Origin: Bergeyella zoohelcum
GTDB taxonomy: Bacteria; Bacteroidota; Bacteroidia; Flavobacteriales; Weeksellaceae
Length of the DNA stretch: 5,236 nt
Direction of reading: 5' to 3'
NCBI GenBank assembly: GCA_030523905.1
Contig: JAUNHO010000091.1
Location: forward strand, 1-5,236
Shown here piece by piece: positions 1 through 5,236 of this stretch. The notes under the pieces were generated by a model, which made no database searches, had not been told where the DNA came from, and was given only the letters and a program-made list of their open reading frames with translations. Made by a program: the position numbers and the translations under genes. Numbering within the stretch: the first letter of the stretch is position 1; each line of letters begins with the position of its first letter.

Positions 1-54
1 CTACACAACAAAATGAAATGTAAGATTTTAGGTTATTTTTGTTTTTTTACTTTT

Positions 55-89
55 GGTTATACCCCTTATATTGGGTATACCGATTTTTT
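55..89 (+). terminator. Candidate rho-independent terminator of an off-window upstream gene
   Basis: The arm TATACCC (58-64) pairs perfectly with GGGTATA (73-79) across an 8-nt loop. Two further G-C pairs (55-56 with 80-81) form if T57 is bulged. Six T residues follow at 84-89. This is terminator geometry and would end a + strand gene whose stop lies before position 55, for example TGA at 14-16 or TAA at 21-23; which of these is a real gene end cannot be told. The alternative is an operator-like dyad upstream of the next gene. The stem is short and AT-containing, so confidence is moderate to low. Confidence 0.4.
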
Positions 90-143
90 GTGTAAAAATT
101 TTACCTCAAAAAAACAAAATTTTTCTATTTCCTCAGTTTTGTT

Positions 144-151
144 TATCTTTG
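144..151 (+). promoter_or_regulatory. Candidate Bacteroidota -7 promoter element (TAnnTTTG)
   Basis: TATCTTTG matches the TAnnTTTG -7 consensus of the Bacteroidota primary sigma factor. It ends 15 bp before the ATG at 167, so a start a few bases downstream would give a very short leader. No clean TTTG -33 element lies 19-21 bp upstream; that region is a T-run. If used, it places the ATG at 167 as the translation start, because the ATG at 53 would lie upstream of transcription. Confidence 0.4.
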
Positions 152-166
152 TCCATATCACTTTTT

Positions 167-1081
167 ATGAAACTTAATGTAAAAAACGAAACAGGACGAT
201 TAAAATCCGTAGTGCTTGGTCAGCCCAATTCTAATGGGGCAGTGCCTACTTTGCAGGAAAGTTATGATGCGAAATCCTATCATTCTATTCAGAATAATAT
301 CTACCCTACGGAGGAAGATATTGTTTTTGAAATGACTGAATTTGAGAAAGTTCTGAAAAAACACGATGTAGAAGTTCTTCGCCCAGAGATTATACAAGAT
401 TATAATCAGGTATTTGCCCGTGATGTCGCTTTTGTGATAGAAGACAGAATGATTCTCTCCAACCTTATTCCTGATAGGGCAGATGAGCAGGAGGCATACT
501 CCAAAATATTTGAAAAAGTAGAGTGGCGAAAAATCATCAACCTACCAGATACGGCTCATATAGAGGGAGGAGATGTCATCGTTTGGAATGATTTTATTTT
601 CATAGGAACTTGTTTTAGTGAAGATTATAGAAATTTCAAAACGGCAAGAACCAATGAATATGCCATAGAAATTTTGAAAGAATATTTCCCTAAAAAGAGA
701 ATAATAGACCTTGAACTGAAAAAAAATGATACCGTCCCGTATGAGGGAATTTTGCACTTGGATTGCACTTTTAACCCGATAGGTAAAGACAAATGTATCA
801 TTTATAAAGATGGTTTTGTAGATGAGTCTGACTATCGTTTGCTTTTAGACATCTTTGGGGAAGAAAATTGTTTCCATATTAATAAGGAAGAAATGTTTGA
901 AATGTACCCGAATATTTTCTCCATTTCTCCTGAAATAGTAGTGTCTGATAAGGCTTTTACGCGTATGAATAATCACCTACGAAATGAGTGGGGAATGGTG
1001 GTAGAGGAAATTCTATACCGAGAAATTTCCAAAATGGGCGGACTTTTGAGATGCTCCACAATGCCACTCGTAAGGGAATAA
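167..1081 (+). CDS. DDAH/arginine deiminase/amidinotransferase superfamily protein
   Basis: This 304-residue protein belongs to the guanidino-group-modifying superfamily (N-dimethylarginine dimethylaminohydrolases, arginine deiminases, amidinotransferases). These enzymes attack the guanidinium carbon of arginine or a derivative through a cysteine thiol. Family landmarks appear in order: FARD (83-86, substrate-binding Asp), HIEGGD (131-136, including Glu133), ILHLDC (195-200, with His197 as likely catalytic His) and a C-terminal GGLLRCSTMPL with Cys296 as probable nucleophile. The set looks catalytically complete. No signal peptide is seen from this start, so it should be cytoplasmic. The frame is open back to an ATG at 53, but that adds 38 hydrophobic residues without family resemblance, and family proteins begin near the sequence MKLNVKNETGRLKSVV. 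The exact substrate (arginine, methylarginine or another guanidine) cannot be read from sequence. It stands alone between two terminator-like hairpins. Confidence 0.88.
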   Translation: MKLNVKNETGRLKSVVLGQPNSNGAVPTLQESYDAKSYHSIQNNIYPTEEDIVFEMTEFEKVLKKHDVEVLRPEIIQDYNQVFARDVAFVIEDRMILSNLIPDRADEQEAYSKIFEKVEWRKIINLPDTAHIEGGDVIVWNDFIFIGTCFSEDYRNFKTARTNEYAIEILKEYFPKKRIIDLELKKNDTVPYEGILHLDCTFNPIGKDKCIIYKDGFVDESDYRLLLDIFGEENCFHINKEEMFEMYPNIFSISPEIVVSDKAFTRMNNHLRNEWGMVVEEILYREISKMGGLLRCSTMPLVRE

Positions 1082-1095
1082 AACTAAAAAAATAG

Positions 1096-1130
1096 ACTTT
1101 GGTAGAGAGTTTTCTTCACCAAAGTTTTTT
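1096..1130 (+). terminator. Rho-independent terminator of the DDAH-family gene
   Basis: ACTTTGGT (1096-1103) and ACCAAAGT (1118-1125) form a perfect 8-bp stem. The 14-nt loop could pair partly within itself. The T-run spans 1125-1130, its first T also closing the stem. The hairpin begins 14 bp after the stop codon and separates the gene from the following operon, whose candidate promoter lies just downstream. Confidence 0.8.
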
Positions 1131-1153
1131 ATTATTTTACCGATTAAAATAAT

Positions 1154-1161
1154 TATATTTG
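1154..1161 (+). promoter_or_regulatory. Candidate -7 promoter element of the plsC-like/menI/menF operon
   Basis: TATATTTG matches TAnnTTTG and ends 19 bp before the ATG at 1181, directly after the preceding terminator. The expected -33 region (about 1129-1135) is T-rich but lacks an exact TTTG. Position and match make it the best promoter candidate for the three-gene operon, which shows no internal promoter-like gap. Confidence 0.5.
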
Positions 1162-1180
1162 CTCCATAATAATTTTTGCT

Positions 1181-1753
1181 ATGAAAAAGATTTTAGGAAG
1201 CCTTATTTTGAAACTCATTGGCTGGAAAGTTCAGTTGCACGGCGATGTGGAGAATCTCAATCGTTGTATTTTAGCAGTGGCTCCTCACACGCACAATTCG
1301 GAGTATATGCTAGGGAATTTAGCCTATTGGAAACTTGGTAAGCCACTGAAAGTCATTATAAAAGACCAGCATACGAAGGCCTGGTATGGCGGATTAATAA
1401 AGGCTCTTGGTGGGATTGGTATAGACCGCTCACAGAGAAATAATCTGGTGAATTTCGTAGCAAAACAATTTGAAAAAGAAGATTTTAGCCTTGTTATCAC
1501 CCCAGAAGGTACGAGAAGCTGGGTACAAAAATGGCGAAAAGGGTTTTATCATATGGCATTGGAGGCGAAAGTGCCTATCGTGGTGGCAGCGGGAGATTTC
1601 AAAACCAAAACGATTTATTTAGGCTACAAAATTCCTTACGAAAGGGTGAGAGATACGCCTTATGAAGAATTGTTGAAAGAAATTTCAGACTATCTGAAAA
1701 AGTATGATATTACCCCAAAAATAAAAGAAAATTGGAACTCAGATATTAGCTAA
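1181..1753 (+). CDS. Small PlsC-like (1-acylglycerol-3-phosphate O-acyltransferase family) acyltransferase
   Basis: This 190-residue protein is of the PlsC/LPLAT fold, which moves an acyl group from acyl-ACP or acyl-CoA onto a lysophospholipid or related alcohol at the inner membrane. Motif I is APHTHNSEYM (34-43), where His36 is the catalytic base. The acidic partner in the usual H(X4)D is Glu41 here, giving H(X4)E. Motif II is IDRS (81-84), motif III is PEGTRS (108-113, phosphate-binding EGTR), and motif IV is around VPIVV (131-135). It is shorter than typical PlsC of about 240 residues and has no evident N-terminal membrane span; only the first 14 or so residues are mildly hydrophobic, so it may be peripheral. 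The ATG at 1181 is the first in frame after the promoter candidate. It ends 3 bp before the thioesterase gene and is surely cotranscribed with it. The acceptor substrate is unknown; lysophosphatidate is the default guess. Confidence 0.85.
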   Translation: MKKILGSLILKLIGWKVQLHGDVENLNRCILAVAPHTHNSEYMLGNLAYWKLGKPLKVIIKDQHTKAWYGGLIKALGGIGIDRSQRNNLVNFVAKQFEKEDFSLVITPEGTRSWVQKWRKGFYHMALEAKVPIVVAAGDFKTKTIYLGYKIPYERVRDTPYEELLKEISDYLKKYDITPKIKENWNSDIS

Positions 1754-1756
1754 ACG

Positions 1757-2185
1757 ATGGACGAAACTAGAAAAAAAGAACTGCTTCACTATCTCAATTC
1801 CTTTGAGAGGGAGCATATTGGGAAGACTTTGAATATCGTTTTTACCGCCGTAGATGAGGGTATGTTACAAGCCACAATGCCTGTAACTTCGAAGGTTCAT
1901 CAGCCGTATGGGATTTTGCACGGCGGTGCGAGTTGTGTGTTGGCAGAGACGCTGGGGTCTTGCCTTTCAATCATTAATGTGGATATGGAAAAAAATGTAC
2001 CTGTGGGGACGAATATCAATTCTAATCACCTACGATCGGTGAAAGATGGGGTACTAACTGGCACGGCGACTTTCATTAGAAAAGGGCGAACGATGCATAT
2101 TTCACAGATTGAAATCCACGATGAGCAGGGCAATCTCATTAATCACACCACGATGACCAATGCCATTATTCCGAATAAATTTTAA
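1757..2185 (+). CDS. menI: Hotdog-fold acyl-CoA thioesterase, probable 1,4-dihydroxy-2-naphthoyl-CoA hydrolase
   Basis: This 142-residue protein is of the PaaI/YdiI type of hotdog-fold thioesterase, at normal length for a single domain. The signature HQPYGILHGGASCVLAETLGS (48-68) closely resembles the E. coli YdiI/EntH pattern, with His55-Gly-Gly and the catalytic carboxylate at Glu64. GTNINSNHLRSV (84-95) matches the second family block that shapes the CoA/substrate site. The YdiI-like clade includes the MenI enzymes that hydrolyse 1,4-dihydroxy-2-naphthoyl-CoA in menaquinone synthesis. That assignment is strengthened here by the isochorismate synthase gene starting 9 bp after its stop. It sits 3 bp after the acyltransferase gene, so the three genes form one operon. 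A broader or different acyl-CoA substrate is possible; family membership is near certain and the menaquinone role is inferred. Confidence 0.87.
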   Translation: MDETRKKELLHYLNSFEREHIGKTLNIVFTAVDEGMLQATMPVTSKVHQPYGILHGGASCVLAETLGSCLSIINVDMEKNVPVGTNINSNHLRSVKDGVLTGTATFIRKGRTMHISQIEIHDEQGNLINHTTMTNAIIPNKF

Positions 2186-2194
2186 GATTAACTG

Positions 2195-3157
2195 ATGATT
2201 ATTTTCCGTTTTCCATTTGGTTCAGATTGTTATACAATAAAAAATAATTCCACCTATACCGATAGCGTGGATTTTGTTTCTTTTGATGAAAAAACGAAGA
2301 TTAGCTTTAATGGTAAAGCAGAAAAATTGCCAAAAAGTGAAATAAAATCCATTTTTTCATCAGAATTGGAGAAAACTATTTCTTTTGAAAATGAAGATAA
2401 AACCCAATATTTGGAAAAAATAAATGAAGTTATCCGATTCATTAAGGAAAATGATTTGAAAATACTCGTAATTTCACGAAAAAAAAGCATCAATTTCACA
2501 GAAAATATTGATTTATCCGAAACATTTCTCAATCTCTGTGAGGCTTATCCTAATGCCTTTGTGTATCTGATGATAAAAGATAATGAATGTTGGCTGGGGG
2601 CTTTTTCTGAAATTTTGGGTAAATTTCAGAAGGCGACTTCCGAGTTTCAAACAATGAGTTTGGCGGGGACTTTACCCATTGATGAAAATTGGACGGAGAA
2701 AGAAATAAAAGAACAACAACCTGTAACGGATTACATTCATCATATTCTAAAAAATTACTCTGCGGAGATTTCAGTTTCCAAGACCACAGAGCATATTTCA
2801 GGGAAAATAAAACATCTACGAACCGATTTCAGCACAAAAATAAAAACCGAAAAATTGAATCCTCTCATAGCCGACCTACACCCTACACCAGCGGTTTGTG
2901 GCGTACCGAAAGATTTTTGTAAAACAGCAATACAACATTTTGAGTCCCACGATAGGGAACTTTATTCAGGTTATATCCGCGTAGAAAATGAGACTGAAAT
3001 TAGCTATTTCGTAAATCTTCGTTGTGCAAAAATCAGTAAAAACGAACTGAATATTTTCGTAGGTGGAGGCATTACAGCACAGAGCCAACCAGAAAAAGAA
3101 TGGCGAGAAACAGAACTGAAAACTAAAGCAATACTGGATAATTTAGCATTGGTTTAG
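2195..3157 (+). CDS. menF: Isochorismate synthase (chorismate-binding family), menaquinone pathway
   Basis: This 320-residue protein is of the chorismate-utilising family (MenF/EntC/DhbC), which converts chorismate to isochorismate with Mg2+, the first committed step to menaquinone. The C-terminal half carries the family blocks: KILVISR (89-95, Lys89 aligning with the catalytic base), CWLGAFSEIL (132-141, Glu139 as likely general acid), MSLAGTLP (154-161), EKEIKEQQPVTDYI (168-181, acidic metal-binding segment), IKHLRTDF (205-212), LHPTPAVCGVP (228-238), LYSGYI (256-261) and NLRCAKI (274-280), ending with IFVGGGI and EWRETELK. It is shorter than E. coli EntC or MenF (about 390-430 residues), with a reduced N-terminal half. 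An oddity is Arg262, where relatives usually have Gly after YxGxx. The adjacent menI-like gene favours menaquinone over siderophore synthesis. The ATG at 2195 is the only sensible start after the menI stop. Confidence 0.9.
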   Translation: MIIFRFPFGSDCYTIKNNSTYTDSVDFVSFDEKTKISFNGKAEKLPKSEIKSIFSSELEKTISFENEDKTQYLEKINEVIRFIKENDLKILVISRKKSINFTENIDLSETFLNLCEAYPNAFVYLMIKDNECWLGAFSEILGKFQKATSEFQTMSLAGTLPIDENWTEKEIKEQQPVTDYIHHILKNYSAEISVSKTTEHISGKIKHLRTDFSTKIKTEKLNPLIADLHPTPAVCGVPKDFCKTAIQHFESHDRELYSGYIRVENETEISYFVNLRCAKISKNELNIFVGGGITAQSQPEKEWRETELKTKAILDNLALV

Positions 3158-3170
3158 TCTTCATTTTCAA

Positions 3171-3755
3171 CTATTTACCGAAAGATAATTTCCATTCTTC
3201 GGCGGCATCGGAAAGCGTTTGGTAGAAATTTTCTCCGTATTTTCTTTCCAAGGGTTTTTGTAGGAATTTATACACAGGCACTTTTAGTTCTTTACCAAGC
3301 TCACAAGCATCATTACAGATAGGCCATTCGTGATAATTGAGAGCCGTGAAAGTAGAATATTCGGTAACGCGAATTGGGTAGAGATGACAGGAAATAGGCT
3401 TATGCCAGTCTATTACGCCATCTTCATAGGCTTTTTCTATTCCGCATTTAGTGATGCCTTTTTCATCAAAAATCACATAGGCACATTCCGCATCATTTAC
3501 CAAAGGCGTTACAAAATCTCCATCTGCTGGGTCTATTGCCCAGGTGCCTTGCTCCTCCAACGCCTTTACACCTTCTGGGCGAAGATAGGGCTTTACTTTA
3601 TCAAAAATTCGGTCAAGAATTTCGGTTTCTTCTTTATCTAGCGGAGCACCTGCATCGCCTTCTACACAGCACGCCCCTTTGCATTTACTGAGGTTGCATA
3701 CAAATTCTTCGGAGAAAATATCTTCGGAAATCAGTTTGTCATCTATCTGAATCAT
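3171..3755 (-). CDS. DUF3109 family cysteine-rich protein
   Basis: This 194-residue soluble protein matches my recollection of the DUF3109 family, common in Bacteroidota and of unknown biochemical role. It contains nine cysteines, at 20, 25, 29, 30, 91, 104, 123, 147 and 151. The first group, C-X4-C-X3-CC (20-30), and the later CHLYP (123-127) resemble the metal or Fe-S binding pattern of YkgJ-type cysteine-cluster proteins, so metal binding is a reasonable inference. There is no signal peptide or membrane span. It is the second gene of a leftward unit, starting 19 bp after the DUF6427 stop, and has no promoter of its own that I can see. Its stop lies 13 bp from the convergent menF stop, with no hairpin between them. 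Confidence 0.85.
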   Translation of the reverse strand: MIQIDDKLISEDIFSEEFVCNLSKCKGACCVEGDAGAPLDKEETEILDRIFDKVKPYLRPEGVKALEEQGTWAIDPADGDFVTPLVNDAECAYVIFDEKGITKCGIEKAYEDGVIDWHKPISCHLYPIRVTEYSTFTALNYHEWPICNDACELGKELKVPVYKFLQKPLERKYGENFYQTLSDAAEEWKLSFGK

Positions 3756-3774
3756 AGTGGTTTATGAAAAATTA

Positions 3775-4677
3775 TTAAAATTGAAAATTTCGTCCTAACT
3801 TAAATATTACCAAGACAATAGCAATGAGCCATAGCCCTGTTTCTTGCATCCAATATTTTGGAAAAAAGCGGAGCATTCGCGATAAAATAATACTCACGGG
3901 AAACGCTAAAAGCAACAAATACTGATAGTTATCTTCCATATAAAAAATAATACTAATAAGTTGCGTAGCCATAAAAACCAGCAGAAAAGTATATTTGAAA
4001 CGGCTTTCAGGGCTTTTTTCATTATAATGAGAAAAATGGTCTAGAATGGCATAAACCATCATTACAAAAATCGGAGTGAGAAGGTATAAAGGATAAAAAT
4101 CTGACCTTAATGAACCGATTTGATAAGGCAGATAAGTCTCATCAAAAGAGCTGTAACCCAAGAAATACATTATACAAAAATATGCAAAAAAGATAATGCC
4201 TATACCTAAAAACAAACGAATGAGATTGAGTGGAATTTTTTGTGAAGTGGAAACAATATGCAAAATCACAAAAACCAACATAGGGAATGCCGTAGGTAGA
4301 AATAAGTAATTGATTACCAATGTAGAACCAACCAAAAGATAAGATTTTTTTCTGATATGCTCCACAGGACTCGTGAGTATCATTAGCAAAAACGAATTAG
4401 TAAGCAATGAAACTGAAATCCCTAAATCTATCCTATTAGAATAGAAAGCAAAAATGAAAAATGTGTATAAAAATAACGGCAAATGAGTTTTATAGGTGAG
4501 ATTAATCTGCCCAAAAACAAAATATCCTAATGCAACTCCTAAAAAAAGTACGATAGATGGCAATGGATTTAATGTGTTGTAATTCAGTGTATTAAGTCCT
4601 ATAATAGCGATGAGGAGAAAAATAATATACACTGGAATTGAAAAAATATTGCTTTCTTTTGAAAGTATTCTAAACAT
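3775..4677 (-). CDS. DUF6427 family polytopic membrane protein
   Basis: This 300-residue, very hydrophobic protein has about nine or ten predicted membrane spans, roughly at 12-29, 38-56, 66-82, 86-103, 113-140, 150-174, 194-212, 228-247, 252-268 and 281-294. It resembles the flavobacterial DUF6427 family by its MFRILSKES-type start followed directly by a hydrophobic span, by its overall size and by its neighbour DUF6341. No catalytic motif was recognised and the function is unknown. The frame stays open upstream to an ATG ending at 4770, but that start would overlap the divergent DUF6341 gene and add 31 residues unlike the family, so the ATG at 4675-4677 is chosen. It is cotranscribed with the DUF3109 gene downstream and driven from the palindromic promoter region at 4685-4702. 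Confidence 0.82.
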   Translation of the reverse strand: MFRILSKESNIFSIPVYIIFLLIAIIGLNTLNYNTLNPLPSIVLFLGVALGYFVFGQINLTYKTHLPLFLYTFFIFAFYSNRIDLGISVSLLTNSFLLMILTSPVEHIRKKSYLLVGSTLVINYLFLPTAFPMLVFVILHIVSTSQKIPLNLIRLFLGIGIIFFAYFCIMYFLGYSSFDETYLPYQIGSLRSDFYPLYLLTPIFVMMVYAILDHFSHYNEKSPESRFKYTFLLVFMATQLISIIFYMEDNYQYLLLLAFPVSIILSRMLRFFPKYWMQETGLWLIAIVLVIFKLGRNFQF

Positions 4678-4684
4678 TTTTTTA

Positions 4685-4702
4685 TAACTTTGTGCAAAGT
4701 TA
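4685..4702. promoter_or_regulatory. Palindromic divergent promoter region with a -7 element on each strand
   Basis: TAACTTTG (4685-4692), TG, CAAAGTTA (4695-4702) is a perfect inverted repeat of 8-bp arms around a 2-bp centre. The left arm is a TAnnTTTG -7 element reading rightward to DUF6341 (ATG 28 bp further on). The right arm is the same element reading leftward to DUF6427 (ATG 17 bp further on). For the + promoter a TTTG at 4658-4661 is a possible -33 element, but its 23-bp spacer is longer than the usual 19-21. No good -33 match was found for the - promoter. It could instead be a regulator's operator. Confidence 0.55.
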
Positions 4703-4711
4703 AAATTAAAA

Positions 4712-4716
4712 AAGGA
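4712..4716 (+). promoter_or_regulatory. Shine-Dalgarno-like AAGGA before DUF6341
   Basis: AAGGA lies 4 bp before the ATG at 4721. It is notable only because other genes in the window lack a recognisable Shine-Dalgarno sequence, as usual in Bacteroidota. It supports 4721 as the start, although the spacing is slightly short. Confidence 0.35.
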
Positions 4717-4720
4717 AATA

Positions 4721-4951
4721 ATGACATCTTTTTGGTTACTATTGAGCAAACTTTTTGTAGGGTCTTTCAAATTTTATGACTTTACAGGGAATGTACTAAA
4801 CTGGGTTTTATTCATCGTGATGTGTGTATTGTTCATCTACTGGTGCTGGGAACTTATTGTACCACTGGGCAATAACAAAGACAGAGCGTATAAATCTCCA
4901 TCAAAGGAAGTACGCCCATATTACGACCCTAATATTATGAAAAAAGGTTAG
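4721..4951 (+). CDS. DUF6341 family small single-span membrane protein
   Basis: This 76-residue protein has a mildly amphipathic start (MTSFWLLLSKLFVGSFKFYD), one strong membrane span at about 27-47 rich in aromatics (WVLFIV...FIYWCW), and a polar tail with basic and proline residues ending PYYDPNIMKKG. It resembles the flavobacterial DUF6341 family, which I recall beside DUF6427; function unknown. It is real despite its size: a candidate promoter and AAGGA precede it, a hairpin terminator follows, and no other gene fits the stretch. It is divergent from DUF6427 across 43 bp containing the palindrome, suggesting coordinated or mutually exclusive expression. A structural or accessory subunit role in a membrane complex is possible but not shown by the sequence. 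Confidence 0.82.
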   Translation: MTSFWLLLSKLFVGSFKFYDFTGNVLNWVLFIVMCVLFIYWCWELIVPLGNNKDRAYKSPSKEVRPYYDPNIMKKG

Positions 4952-4966
4952 TAATTGATATAATAA

Positions 4967-5011
4967 AAAAATATCGTTTCTGTTAAAAAAATTAATAGGA
5001 ACGATATTTTT
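4967..5011. terminator. Bidirectional hairpin terminator between convergent genes
   Basis: Bases 4967-4980 pair with 4998-5011 in a 14-bp stem with one G-T wobble around a 17-nt loop. The outer part is A-rich on the left and T-rich on the right (T5007-T5011), so it gives a U-tract on either strand. It lies 15 bp after the DUF6341 stop and 18 bp after the stop of the opposing universal stress protein gene, so it can serve both. Confidence 0.75.
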
Positions 5012-5029
5012 GTGCTTATATATGAGATA

Positions 5030-5236
5030 TTATTTCCTACAAGGAATGACCAAAACAGGTATAGGCGAACTCTTGGTGATTTCTTTGGTAAGGCTTCCTA
5101 TAAATACATCATAGATACCACTTCTGCCGTGCGACCCCATTACAATGTAGTCTGCTTGTTGCTCTTTTGCGTATTCTAAAATAATATCTTTTGCGATACC
5201 CAGTTTCAAAATATACTCGGATTTTACACCTTGTGC
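5030..5236 (-). CDS. Universal stress protein (UspA family), C-terminal part, cut by window edge
   Basis: Only the last 68 residues are visible; the gene continues past 5236. The reading frame runs without a stop from the window edge to TAA at 5030-5032. It contains IVMGSHGRSGIYDVFIGS, an exact G-X2-G-X9-G-S pattern, the ATP-binding signature of the UspA/MJ0577-type fold, followed by LTKEITKSSPIPVLVIP, the usual last helix and strand. ATP binding is therefore likely. The protein is expected to be a cytoplasmic stress-associated regulator of unknown target. Whether it has one or two Usp domains cannot be seen. It ends 18 bp from the shared hairpin terminator. Confidence 0.9.
   Translation of the reverse strand, partial: AQGVKSEYILKLGIAKDIILEYAKEQQADYIVMGSHGRSGIYDVFIGSLTKEITKSSPIPVLVIPCRK

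Noticed and set aside
34..55. Two further TAnnTTTG matches at 34-41 and 48-55
   Set aside because: They lie in a T-rich stretch where such matches arise by chance, lack a -33 partner, and are followed by the hairpin that would stop transcripts.
53..166. N-terminal extension of the DDAH-family protein from an ATG at 53
   Set aside because: The extra 38 residues are hydrophobic and low in complexity, run through the hairpin and the candidate promoter, and precede the point where family resemblance begins at 167. A genuine signal peptide cannot be fully excluded, but this superfamily is normally cytoplasmic.
200..397. Minus-strand open frames at 200-397, 542-757 and 2254-2532 and a + frame at 2689-2922
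   Set aside because: All sit inside well-supported genes in other frames and have no recognisable motifs. AT-rich coding DNA commonly produces such shadows.
1159..1341. 60-residue open frame overlapping the start of the acyltransferase gene
   Set aside because: It is an out-of-frame shadow of a gene with clear PlsC motifs, and its start lies inside the promoter candidate.
3158..3170. Possible terminator between the convergent menF and DUF3109 stops
   Set aside because: The gap is only 13 bp and I could find no hairpin in it or immediately beside it.
3330..3641. 103-residue + strand open frame
   Set aside because: It lies entirely antisense to the DUF3109 gene, shows no family motif and has no promoter or terminator of its own.
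4678..4770. N-terminal extension of DUF6427 from the ATG ending at 4770
   Set aside because: It would overlap the divergent DUF6341 gene by 50 bp and cross the palindromic promoter. The start at 4677 matches the expected short head before the first membrane span.

Overview
The window looks like chromosomal DNA from a low-GC flavobacterium (Bacteroidota). Within that group the protein set suggests the Chryseobacterium/Riemerella/Bergeyella neighbourhood (Weeksellaceae), but this rests on recalled resemblance and not on a search. Supporting signs are the AT-rich composition, the near absence of Shine-Dalgarno sequences, start-proximal TAnnTTTG motifs (the Bacteroidota -7 element), and adjacent DUF6427 and DUF6341 genes, which I know only from flavobacteria.

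Layout. (1) Positions 1-166 contain no recognisable gene. They hold a hairpin with a T-run (possible terminator of an off-window gene) and a candidate promoter. (2) 167-1081 (+) encodes a DDAH/arginine deiminase/amidinotransferase superfamily enzyme, transcribed alone and closed by a clear hairpin terminator at 1096-1130. (3) 1181-3157 (+) is a tight three-gene operon: a small PlsC-like acyltransferase, a hotdog-fold acyl-CoA thioesterase (menI-like) and a short isochorismate synthase (menF-like). The last two fit menaquinone synthesis: MenF commits chorismate to the pathway and MenI would release 1,4-dihydroxy-2-naphthoate from its CoA ester. (4) 3171-4677 (-) is a two-gene unit: a DUF6427 polytopic membrane protein followed by a cysteine-rich DUF3109 protein. 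It converges on menF with only 13 bp between stop codons. (5) 4721-4951 (+) is a small single-span DUF6341 membrane protein, divergent from DUF6427 across a 43-bp gap. (6) A long AT-rich hairpin at 4967-5011 probably terminates transcription in both directions before the C-terminal part of a universal stress protein (5030-5236, -), which is cut by the window edge.

There is no mobile element, CRISPR array, tRNA, rRNA or defence-like system here, and most of the window is ordinary core-genome housekeeping. The most distinctive signal is the perfect 8+2+8 bp palindrome (4685-4702) in the DUF6427/DUF6341 gap. It contains one TAnnTTTG element on each strand, so two opposing promoters would share the same DNA. 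The uncharacterised DUF6341/DUF6427/DUF3109 group is the least understood biology in the window.
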